Virus record (IMG/VR): IMGVR_UViG_3300042485_003195
Coordinates: 1 to 33,951 of that record
Origin: a virus
Strand: one strand, 5' to 3'
Length of the DNA: 33,951 bases
The translations under genes and the position numbers were made by a program. Positions 6,328 through 11,640 of this stretch are shown here, piece after piece (within the stretch, counting starts at the first letter, position 1; every line of letters begins with the position of its first letter). The notes under the pieces were generated by a model. It made no database searches and was not told the DNA's origin. It saw only the letters and a program-made list of their open reading frames with translations.

Positions 6328-6576
6328 TTATTCTTTTATATCTTTAGAATCAACGCAAGTTCCGCCTTTGAATACATATATGTCGGAATCTATGCGTATT
6401 TGTTCGAAAACATGATTGTTTACACAGATATATGGATCTTTGTGATTTTCCATATAATAAAACGCTCCATATCCAATGCCCCCTAATACCATAAGTATGG
6501 GGATATATTTTAGGTACTTGACAATTTCGGGCATAGCACCCAAAATTTGTGGTAGCATACGGAGCAGTTCTTTCAT
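6328..6576 (-). CDS. Small single-pass membrane protein (82 aa)
   Basis: Start at 6576 (MKELLRMLPQ...) chosen because earlier Met codons lie inside tRNA-Glu; no clear ribosome-binding site is present. One hydrophobic segment (about residues 25-43, IPILMVLGGIGYGAFYYM) is followed by a C-terminal domain with two Cys that could form a disulfide. It ends 2 bases before tRNA-Ala. Function unknown. Confidence 0.5.
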   Translation of the reverse strand: MKELLRMLPQILGAMPEIVKYLKYIPILMVLGGIGYGAFYYMENHKDPYICVNNHVFEQIRIDSDIYVFKGGTCVDSKDIKE

Positions 6577-6589
6577 GCTTGTATTTATA

Positions 6590-6664
6590 TGGTACACCAT
6601 AGCGGAGTCGAACCGCTCTTGCAAGGATGAAAACCTTGAGTCCTAACCGATAGACGAATGGTGC
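6590..6664 (-). tRNA. tRNA-Glu(UUC)
   Basis: Anticodon loop TTTTCAT, acceptor GCACCAT/ATGGTGT with a G1-U72 wobble, A73, encoded CCA. Confidence 0.92.
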
Positions 6665-6671
6665 ATAACTT

Positions 6672-6746
6672 TGGTGCCCCCGGATGGAATCGAACCACCA
6701 TCACAAGTTTCGTAGACTCGTATCCTATCCGTTGAACGACAGAGGC
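6672..6746 (-). tRNA. tRNA-Arg(ACG)
   Basis: Acceptor GCCTCTG/CGGGGGC, anticodon loop CTACGAA, A73, encoded CCA. Needs A34-to-inosine editing by host TadA to read CGU/CGC/CGA. Confidence 0.92.
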
Positions 6747-6749
6747 AAA

Positions 6750-6885
6750 TTATATTGAAACACACTCCCAAGGGGCTGTCATTAACCCTCTTGTAACTTT
6801 GTACACCCTGTCGGGTAGCTACTCCCGTACTCTTGTACTCACCGTGAAGTTGGCACGGCAATGACAGAAATGTGCTTCAATATAA
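6750..6885 (-). ncRNA. Long-stem RNA element between structured RNA copy 2 and tRNA-Arg
   Basis: 15-base arms TTATATTGAARCACA / TGTGTTTCAATATAA (one G-U) enclose a second 8-bp helix CTGTCATT/AATGACAG (6867-6860 with 6783-6776) and a 16-base hairpin CGGG-AGTAGCTA-CCCG (6827-6812). The outer stem shares the AAACAC core with three other elements in the island. The inner hairpin has a near copy in the element at 7396-7494. No coding frame of quality. Confidence 0.55.
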
Positions 6886-6887
6886 TT

Positions 6888-7100
6888 GCTTGGGCCACGC
6901 TTTTCCACGGTCGCCCCCAAGCTGAGGTGTTGCCCTGTCCGAACACTAAAGGACTTTGCCGCGTAGTGTTCACGCTGCTCGGTTGTCTGAGGGGTTGCCT
7001 CGCTAAAGGTGCCCGAGCCACCTGGATTTTCTCGTGCACCACACGCCACTTTCAGGAAAGTGGTAACCGGAATCTTAGGGCGCCTCACATGGTCATTTAA
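6888..7100 (-). ncRNA. Putative structured RNA, copy 2
   Basis: Shares with 957-1135 the block CGGACAGGGCAACA-CTCAG (6941-6922), followed at once by a terminal hairpin (6922-6888, arms GCTTGGG/CCCAAGC), and GTGCA.GA.AAAATC (7039-7025) after a hairpin. It also holds a hairpin GAACACTA/TAGTGTTC directly before the first block. The spacing between blocks is about 47 bases longer than in copy 1. Long frames here have an odd Arg/Thr/Ser composition. The 406 bases 6747-7152 hold only this RNA and the stem element. Confidence 0.55.
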
Positions 7101-7152
7101 AAGTAGGAGCAATCTGTCTCTGAGACTTTTTCTCTCCACTTCCCTTAACACT

Positions 7153-7368
7153 TTATTCAGGCACACGATCGCCTGAAGCTGAATATTTTATGTAATAATA
7201 CATTATGGAACAAAAAGCCCACGCAGCAAAACCAAACGGAAGTATTAACAAAAACAGAAATAATACAGCCTGTTTTGTGAATGTAGTCTTTCTAACCAAC
7301 CATAAAGTTAACAAGAATGGAAAACTAAAAATGGCCAATGCAAGTAAGAAACTGAAAAAATATTCCAT
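7153..7368 (-). CDS. Small two-helix membrane protein (71 aa)
   Basis: Start at 7368 (MEYFFSFLLALAIF...) with AAGGA upstream. Two hydrophobic helices (about 3-23 and 34-54) and a short polar tail. It follows the long-stem element at 7396-7494. No family recognised. Confidence 0.6.
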   Translation of the reverse strand: MEYFFSFLLALAIFSFPFLLTLWLVRKTTFTKQAVLFLFLLILPFGFAAWAFCSIMYYYIKYSASGDRVPE

Positions 7369-7395
7369 AATTGTTGTTCCTTGTAAGTTTAACAT

Positions 7396-7494
7396 CCATA
7401 CAAAAACACTCTTGATCTCCAGTTTACTTTGCGGTAGCTAATCCGCTTTCAACCTTCTCCGATCCTGCGTCCAGTTTAGAGTGTTTTTATATGG
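7396..7494 (-). ncRNA. Long-stem element starting at the CCA of tRNA-Leu(UAG)
   Basis: 17-base arms CCATATAAAAACACTCT / AGAGTGTTTTTGTATGG with one G-U; the first three bases are the encoded CCA of the tRNA. The 65-base loop contains a hairpin GCGG-ATTAGCTA-CCGC (7446-7431) almost the same as the one in 6750-6885. It is not a classical terminator, and it separates the tRNA from the downstream membrane-protein gene. Confidence 0.6.
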
Positions 7495-7575
7495 TGCCTC
7501 GGGTCAGACTCGAACTGACACGCCTTTCAGCACTGGCTTCTAAGACCAGCGTGGCTACCATTACACCACCGAGGC
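7492..7575 (-). tRNA. tRNA-Leu(UAG)
   Basis: Type II with long variable arm, anticodon loop CTTAGAA, acceptor GCCTCGG/CCGAGGC, A73, encoded CCA that also forms the start of a long stem. Confidence 0.95.
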
Positions 7576-7646
7576 ACTTTGTTGCTTGATTGTTAATGAA
7601 CGTTTACTGCACTATTTCATTATTATACATAATTGTCTAATTCAGG

Positions 7647-7919
7647 TCAACAGCCGCACAACCAATCATCTATATCTTGTTCAGTGCAACCCAATTTGGC
7701 CGCAAGATCGCGACTGCAAGGAAAACCAAGTGTTTCACTTGCACCCGAGAAATATTGATCCACACACTGGCGATAATTGTCGTATGCATCCAACTTGCGA
7801 TTTGGCTTGTAATCAAACACATAGGTGTCAGTGCGGCCATCTGAATCTTCACCTACATAGTACGCAAAATCTGCGCCCCAATCGCGAGTTGATTGGGCTT
7901 TCATACGCTGCTGGGCCAT
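7647..7919 (-). CDS. Hypothetical phage protein (90 aa)
   Basis: The start at 7919 (MAQQRMKAQSTRDWG...) has AAGGAG upstream; an earlier Met at 7976 overlaps the promoter. The product is soluble, with 'DFAYYVGEDSDGRTDTYVFDY' in the middle and a Cys-rich end (WLCGC). It stands alone between a cassette promoter and tRNA-Leu. Function unknown. Confidence 0.65.
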   Translation of the reverse strand: MAQQRMKAQSTRDWGADFAYYVGEDSDGRTDTYVFDYKPNRKLDAYDNYRQCVDQYFSGASETLGFPCSRDLAAKLGCTEQDIDDWLCGC

Positions 7920-7947
7920 GTTGTCTCCTTTGCAAGTAACAAACCAT

Positions 7948-7976
7948 AGTATAGCAAAATGGGTCTTTTTGGTCAA
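7948..7976 (-). promoter_or_regulatory. Extended -10 promoter (cassette family)
   Basis: TTGACC (7976-7971), 17-base spacer ending TTTTGC, TATACT (7953-7948). A GCAAC/GTTGC hairpin with A/T-rich flanks (7998-8020) lies between it and tRNA-Met. Confidence 0.8.
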
Positions 7977-8025
7977 CTCTTTTATTTTTGTTATTAAAAA
8001 AGCAACAAGTTGCTATTTTGTTAAC

Positions 8026-8101
8026 TGGTAGTAGAGGTCAGACTCGAACTGACGATGGGCACCGTATGAAGGTGCTGCATTTGCCGCTATGCTACTCTAC
8101 C
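8026..8101 (-). tRNA. tRNA-Met(CAU)
   Basis: Anticodon stem GCACC/GGTGC with loop TTCATAC, acceptor GGTAGAG/CTCTACT (G1-U72), A73, encoded CCA. The non-Watson-Crick first pair hints at, but does not prove, an initiator; the GGG/CCC anticodon stem of initiators is absent. Confidence 0.85.
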
Positions 8102-8105
8102 ATGA

Positions 8106-8180
8106 TGGTACCCGAGGGTGGGAACGATCCACCGACCCCATCCTTATCAAGAATGTGCTCTACCACTGAGCTACTCGGGT
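8106..8180 (-). tRNA. tRNA-Ile(GAU), unusual T-loop
   Basis: Acceptor ACCCGAG/CTCGGGT, anticodon loop TTGATAA, A73, encoded CCA. The T-loop is ATCGTTC (A54), the same departure as in tRNA-Asp. Confidence 0.92.
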
Positions 8181-8189
8181 ATAATTTAC

Positions 8190-8264
8190 TGGCCGGTCCT
8201 GACAGATTCGAACTGCCGACAGCTGGTTTCGAAGACCAGAACTCTTCCGCTGAGCTAAGGACCG
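8190..8264 (-). tRNA. tRNA-Arg(UCG)
   Basis: Acceptor CGGTCCT/AGGACCG, anticodon loop CTTCGAA, G73, encoded CCA. Confidence 0.95.
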
Positions 8265-8266
8265 TT

Positions 8267-8342
8267 TGGTGCTGCCTCTTGGAATCGAACCAAGTTCAAC
8301 GGCTCTTCAAACCGCCGCTATGACCACATCAGCTAAAGCAGC
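8267..8342 (-). tRNA. tRNA-Phe(GAA)
   Basis: Acceptor GCTGCTT/AGGCAGC, anticodon loop TTGAAGA between GCGGT/GCCGT, A73, encoded CCA. Confidence 0.92.
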
Positions 8343-8343
8343 A

Positions 8344-8418
8344 TGGGGTATCCGACCGGGATCGAACCGGTGATACAAGATCCACAATCTTGGGTGTTGC
8401 CTCTACACTACGGACACC
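8344..8418 (-). tRNA. tRNA-His(GUG)
   Basis: Acceptor GTGTCCG/CGGATAC, C73, encoded CCA and an extra G at position -1 (8418) opposite C73, the His identity pair. Anticodon loop TTGTGGA. Confidence 0.95.
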
Positions 8419-8424
8419 ATTGTT

Positions 8425-8500
8425 TGGTAAGGGGTACAGGAGTTGAACCTGTGACACGCGGAATCAAAATCCGCTGCTCTACCAACTGAGCTAACCCCCA
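8425..8500 (-). tRNA. tRNA-Gln(UUG)
   Basis: Anticodon loop TTTTGAT, acceptor TGGGGGT/ACCCCTT with a weak U1-U72 end as in bacterial Gln tRNAs (U1-A72), A73, encoded CCA. Confidence 0.93.
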
Positions 8501-8501
8501 A

Positions 8502-8651
8502 TTAACTTGGTATTACTTTAGGAATGTAAGGAACATTCCTTGGCCCGTGACGCTGTTCAAAAAGTACACGGGCTTCTTGTAAATCCTTTGCGTATACACG
8601 GTCTTTTACATCACCCGACGGTGTACGAACTGTGGTTTCATACATTGGCAT
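8502..8651 (-). CDS. Small conserved-type phage protein (49 aa)
   Basis: Start at 8651 with AAGGAGATTGAT upstream; a Met two codons later is possible. The product MPMYETTVRTPSGDVKDRVYAKDLQEARVLFEQRHG.. resembles the small proteins of many phages that pair a beta strand with 'A.. .EA...FE.RYG'. It lies between a long-stem element and tRNA-Gln. Role unknown. Confidence 0.65.
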   Translation of the reverse strand: MPMYETTVRTPSGDVKDRVYAKDLQEARVLFEQRHGPRNVPYIPKVIPS

Positions 8652-8666
8652 ATCAATCTCCTTTAA

Positions 8667-8735
8667 CCATATAAAAACACACTGTGCAGATATTAGTAAT
8701 GGCCTCTGTGGGACAATCAATGTGTTTTTATATGG
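8667..8735 (-). ncRNA. Long-stem element starting at the CCA of tRNA-Lys
   Basis: Perfect 15-base arms CCATATAAAAACACA / TGTGTTTTTATATGG enclose a 39-base loop; the first three bases are the CCA of tRNA-Lys. Same arm sequence family and position as the element after tRNA-Leu(UAG). Confidence 0.6.
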
Positions 8736-8809
8736 TAGGTGCGGTGAGACTCGAACTCACAACTTATCGGTTAAAAGCCGATTACTCTAACCAGTTGAGT
8801 TACGCACCC
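8733..8809 (-). tRNA. tRNA-Lys(UUU)
   Basis: Anticodon loop CTTTTAA, acceptor GGGTGCG/CGCACCT, A73, encoded CCA. Confidence 0.95.
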
Positions 8810-8916
8810 ATTCTTACTCCGTACAGTTGCCACATCAATGCTGCAAGCTTGTGCTTGTTTTCATATGTCCAACCATATCTTAGTAAACCTCGTTTGTCAC
8901 TCTTGTCACTGTCCAT
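8800..8916 (-). CDS. Short protein overlapping tRNA-Lys (38 aa)
   Basis: AGGAG eight bases before the ATG at 8916, and a promoter 59 bases upstream. The product is MDSDKSDKRGLLRYGWTYEN.. with a helical 'HKLAALMWQLYGVRMGA' end. Its stop TAA lies 10 bases inside the 5' end of tRNA-Lys, so processing of the tRNA would cut the message. Function unknown. Confidence 0.5.
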   Translation of the reverse strand: MDSDKSDKRGLLRYGWTYENKHKLAALMWQLYGVRMGA

Positions 8917-8974
8917 AACAGGATCTCCTATTTAAAATTTTTATCTAACCACACCAACATTCCAATAATGAATA

Positions 8975-9004
8975 ATAATACAATCAAAGCCCCATTTTAG
9001 TCAA
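8975..9004 (-). promoter_or_regulatory. Sigma70-type promoter
   Basis: TTGACT (9004-8999), 18-base spacer, TATTAT (8980-8975), just after tRNA-Gly(GCC). Drives the 38-aa gene and tRNA-Lys onward. Confidence 0.65.
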
Positions 9005-9017
9005 CCTTTCTGTGTTA

Positions 9018-9092
9018 TGGAGCGGATAGTCAGATTCGAACTGACGACCTACACGTTGGCAACGTGTCGCACTACCACTGTGCTATACCCGC
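9018..9092 (-). tRNA. tRNA-Gly(GCC)
   Basis: Acceptor GCGGGTA/TATCCGC, anticodon loop TTGCCAA, U73, encoded CCA. Confidence 0.95.
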
Positions 9093-9098
9093 TTTGTA

Positions 9099-9193
9099 TG
9101 GTAGTAGGCCAGGGATTCGAACCCTGTCGTTCCAGCCCATCTGACCAGTCTCCAGAGCTTATAAGACTCCGCCGCATACCAATGCTGCCTACC
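9099..9193 (-). tRNA. tRNA-Ile(UAU), long-armed and atypical
   Basis: Acceptor GGTAGGC/GCCTACT (G1-U72), anticodon stem GGAGT/GCTCT with loop CTTATAA, T-arm CAGGG-TTCGAAT-CCCTG, A73 and encoded CCA. The region between anticodon stem and T-arm is about 27 bases, a type II variable arm, which is abnormal for Ile. The D-arm (GCAT-TGGT-ATGC) has a very short loop, and three extra bases separate D and anticodon stems. It might be a degenerate or relabelled Ser/Leu/Tyr-type tRNA. Confidence 0.75.
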
Positions 9194-9203
9194 ATAATTT
9201 AGC

Positions 9204-9268
9204 GCATCCTTGTTCCTAAAATTATTAGGTAGGAATAGTTTACAAGACCTTCTGTTCATCAAGGATGC
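9204..9268 (-). repeat. Stem-loop element 5' of tRNA-Ile(UAU)
   Basis: Arms GCATCCTTG / CAAGGATGC (9 bp) with an inner TTCCTA/TAGGAA helix. It is directly adjacent (no spacer) to the next stem element at 9269. Confidence 0.5.
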
Positions 9269-9349
9269 ATGATAAAACACATTCTTGGATCCTCGTAACA
9301 GTAATCCATGACGCCGGCCGCCATTATGTGTTTGAATGTGCTTTATCAT
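9269..9349 (-). repeat. Long-stem element with AAACACA core
   Basis: 16-base arms ATGATAAAGCACATTC / GAATGTGTTTTATCAT (one G-U) around a 49-base loop containing a GC-rich block. Arm core matches those at 6750, 7396 and 8667. The 255 bases 9194-9448 hold only these two elements and no convincing gene. Confidence 0.5.
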
Positions 9350-9448
9350 TCCTATTTTACTCCTGCGTTTTCGCCGACAGTTTCATCCAGGGCTCCGCCC
9401 GTTTGGCAAGTTTGAGTGCTGCCGCGGCCTCGTTCCGCATTGCACTTT

Positions 9449-9613
9449 TTAGCGTCGTTTAGTTAGACGGCGCATTTGTTCTGCATCTTCAATTTGTTGA
9501 CGCAGTCTTTCCATTTTACTTTTAACTAACTGTTCAAGTAACCTATCGCTAAAAACAAAATTACGCTCTTCTAACTTCTTTTGAAACGACAGTATATCTT
9601 GTTCGTTTGTCAT
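9449..9613 (-). CDS. Small charged helical protein (54 aa)
   Basis: ATG preceded by AAGGAAG. The sequence MTNEQDILSFQKKLEERNFVF.. is almost wholly helical, with a basic C-terminus (QMRRLTKRR). It follows a strong bidirectional hairpin terminator and is the first gene before the tRNA-Ile/Gly stretch. No family recognised. Confidence 0.6.
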   Translation of the reverse strand: MTNEQDILSFQKKLEERNFVFSDRLLEQLVKSKMERLRQQIEDAEQMRRLTKRR

Positions 9614-9631
9614 TTCTTCCTTTATAAAACA

Positions 9632-9662
9632 AAAACCCCAGGGTTTTGAGTCCTGGGGTTTT
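9632..9662 (-). terminator. Bidirectional rho-independent terminator
   Basis: 11-bp hairpin AAAACCCCAGG / CCTGGGGTTTT; A- and T-runs on either side make it work on both strands. Ends the 39-aa gene's transcript. Confidence 0.85.
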
Positions 9663-9682
9663 ATAGAATTTGGTAATTAAAC

Positions 9683-9802
9683 TTAGGTTCTATATTTCCC
9701 CAGGGCACGATTACTAATATCGCGTGTAATCACCCAATAGGCTATTAGGCCTGATTCGGGTTGTGATTTAAACGATTTATGTAATAGTGTTGAGTTCATC
9801 AT
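9683..9802 (-). CDS. Short protein (39 aa), unknown
   Basis: Starts with two Met codons just after a near-consensus promoter (-10 ends 8 bases before), so the message is nearly leaderless with only GAG as a possible site. The product is MMNSTLLHKSFKSQPESG... and is followed by a strong terminator, forming a single-gene unit. Confidence 0.45.
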   Translation of the reverse strand: MMNSTLLHKSFKSQPESGLIAYWVITRDISNRALGKYRT

Positions 9803-9809
9803 AGTCTCT

Positions 9810-9838
9810 ATTGTATATTTATTTATCATTGTTGTCAA
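9810..9838 (-). promoter_or_regulatory. Sigma70-type promoter
   Basis: TTGACA (9838-9833), 17-base spacer, TACAAT (9815-9810). Confidence 0.65.
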
Positions 9839-9864
9839 TCATTGCTTGAATAAAATGATTAAAT

Positions 9865-11079
9865 TCATTCTGCTTTGTGTTCAACCGGCGGAATCTCAAA
9901 TCTTGCAAAATTGTTAACACCAGTGTCAACATACGATGCTGGGCCTAAGTAATAGAAAGGACTAAGAAAGCCAACAAAACCCATTGGTTGTCCCATTTCC
10001 TTATAGGTATATTTTTCATCAATATTGTCAACTAAAAACTGTAGTCCTGCCTTCCAAATTTGATAAGACTTAGTTTCTTTAAAATTGACATAAAACCAAT
10101 AATCCATTTCATTATAGAAACTATTTGTAGGTTTAATAGTCTGAAACGTCGCCGGATCATAATCTGGATATATAATTGGTTTTACCATTTGTTCATAAGT
10201 GGTTCTACTTGCAATACTGTTATTTGGCCATTTTACAATGTACTGTAGTGCTTGGTTTTGTGGCATCATGAACCAGTTTTTAATTATGTGAGCTTGTTTA
10301 CGCACTACTTCTGGAAAGTCCGGTGACCAATAGAAATACTCGTTGGTAATGTTATCATATTCGTACATCACACTGTTACTGTGATTGGTCTGTAGATCCA
10401 TGAAATACAAAAACCATTTACCGTCTTTGATGCAAAGTCTTGGTTTATCTATACCATACAACACTGCAATTCTATATCCCTTTTCTGCCTGTTTTCTATG
10501 GTCAATAAATGCAACATTGTCATGCTTGAACGGATGACTTGGTAAAAAATAATCCTTGGATTTAAATACCCAGTCTTCTTCGTAAGTTTTGTTGAGCATG
10601 TCTTCTGCATAGTCATGCATGGTGAGTTTAACTCTTGGATAGTGAGTAGCTATCCAATTTAAAAGTGGTTTGGCAGCAAAGTCCCATTCACTCAAAGTAT
10701 TTTCACATTTTGTATTATACGGATCGCCGTGTACATTTTTGTCACCGGTCTTGGGATAACGAAAAACTACTTCATCCAAATGTATTCCATTTTGTAAAAA
10801 ACTAAGAATGGCGGTTGTGCTATCACCACCTCCTGATGCTTCAACTCTTATCCAGTCATACTTGTTTCGTAATTGCTGTGCCCGTAACTTGTATAACTCT
10901 TTCAAAGGAACAGATGGTTCAATAGTCCAATCTATATTATTGTATACCTCAGGATTGAAATGCCAATTAGGAAATATTCCTGTTTTGGTGGCTTCAATTA
11001 GAGCTTCGACTTTACCGTAGAATTTTTTTTGTCCTACTGTATAAAAGCCAATTTTGTCGTTTTGTTCAAGTTTATACAT
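9865..11079 (-). CDS. PP-loop (adenine nucleotide alpha-hydrolase) ATPase-like protein (404 aa)
   Basis: Contains a PP-loop signature 'ASGGGDSTTAIL' (about residues 82-93), the nucleotide-pyrophosphate site used by ATP pyrophosphatases such as asparagine synthase, NAD synthase and tRNA-thiolation enzymes. These adenylate a carboxyl or base before an amide or thio transfer. An N-terminal part (1-75) has a beta-type 'KIGFYTVGQKKFYGK', and the long C-terminal part (200-404) is rich in aromatic residues and is not recognised. It lacks a glutaminase domain, so it would use free ammonia or another donor. I recall similar proteins in T4-like phages near glycosyltransferases. Substrate unknown. Confidence 0.65.
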   Translation of the reverse strand: MYKLEQNDKIGFYTVGQKKFYGKVEALIEATKTGIFPNWHFNPEVYNNIDWTIEPSVPLKELYKLRAQQLRNKYDWIRVEASGGGDSTTAILSFLQNGIHLDEVVFRYPKTGDKNVHGDPYNTKCENTLSEWDFAAKPLLNWIATHYPRVKLTMHDYAEDMLNKTYEEDWVFKSKDYFLPSHPFKHDNVAFIDHRKQAEKGYRIAVLYGIDKPRLCIKDGKWFLYFMDLQTNHSNSVMYEYDNITNEYFYWSPDFPEVVRKQAHIIKNWFMMPQNQALQYIVKWPNNSIASRTTYEQMVKPIIYPDYDPATFQTIKPTNSFYNEMDYWFYVNFKETKSYQIWKAGLQFLVDNIDEKYTYKEMGQPMGFVGFLSPFYYLGPASYVDTGVNNFARFEIPPVEHKAE

Positions 11080-11090
11080 GGCGCACTCTA

Positions 11091-11585
11091 TTAAAGAGTT
11101 GATATTCCAGGATGTGCCTTGGTGTTAAATTTAGTTTTTGTTGGCAATTTAAAACCAAATGTTTTGTCTTCTAACAATGTTTTACAGATCACATGCACAT
11201 GTGGTTCGGGCATGTCTGAACGTGCAATCAAGAAATATTTTTCATTATGCAACAAAATTGTTATAGGAAGATCTTTATACAATTCCAGTGCTACCAGTTG
11301 CTGCATATCTGTGCTTGACAACAAGGCTACTTTGATTTGGTTTGTGTACAATAGTGATGCTACTCTATCAAGATCAGGTGCTCTTGTTACTAATGCTCTA
11401 CTTGCCGGTAAATTTTGTCGCAATGCAAGTGCGATCTGTTCACCAAGAACATCTCCTTCGATGTCAACTTTGTTTGTGGCAATTTGTAGATATTTGTTTC
11501 TAAATGCATCCCAATTGTTGTATGGGTTGTGAGCCTGCAAAGGTAATGCTACCAGTAAAAAAATAGTGGCAAGTAATTTTTTCAT
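11091..11585 (-). CDS. Exported solute-binding-like protein (164 aa)
   Basis: A clear signal peptide (MKKLLATIFLLVALPLQAHN, cleavage near residue 19). The body 'LQIATNKVDIEGDVLGEQIALALRQNLPASRALVTRAPDLDRVASLLYTNQIKVALLSSTDM' is typical of one lobe of a type 2 periplasmic binding fold (TAXI or phosphonate-binding type). At 164 residues it is about half the usual length, so it may be a single-lobe form. It follows the formamidase by 55 bases and precedes the PP-loop gene by 11. Probably binds a small ligand in the host periplasm. Confidence 0.6.
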   Translation of the reverse strand: MKKLLATIFLLVALPLQAHNPYNNWDAFRNKYLQIATNKVDIEGDVLGEQIALALRQNLPASRALVTRAPDLDRVASLLYTNQIKVALLSSTDMQQLVALELYKDLPITILLHNEKYFLIARSDMPEPHVHVICKTLLEDKTFGFKLPTKTKFNTKAHPGISTL

Positions 11586-11617
11586 TTTATATATTCAAGT
11601 GGTGTGTAGGATGTTGA

Positions 11618-11640
11618 ACAAAGGGGTTGCCCCCTTTGTA
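11618..11640 (-). terminator. Hairpin after formamidase gene
   Basis: GC-rich hairpin CAAAGGGG-GCAA-CCCCTTTG directly after the stop codon, without a clean T-run. May reduce read-through or protect the 3' end. Confidence 0.4.

Noticed and set aside
6888-7100. RNase P RNA
   Set aside because: A GGCAAAGTCC string hints at it, but the ACAGAA/GGCTTA partner region and P4 helix are absent.
6819-7166. 115-codon minus-strand frame over the structured RNA
   Set aside because: Odd composition, no ribosome-binding site, and it crosses hairpins and the shared RNA blocks.
8026-8101. Reading the tRNA at 8026-8101 as a UGA suppressor (anticodon UCA)
   Set aside because: The 5-bp anticodon stem GCACC/GGTGC fixes the loop as TTCATAC, so the anticodon is CAU. 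Genes here stop normally at TGA.
9083-9349. 88-codon minus-strand frame over tRNA-Ile(UAU)
   Set aside because: It runs through a tRNA and two inverted repeats; a chance frame.
9357-9440. 27-codon minus-strand frame (MRNEAAAALKLAKRAEPW...) after the 54-aa gene
   Set aside because: No ribosome-binding site and it is a GC-rich patch unlike its neighbours; too short to support without homologues.
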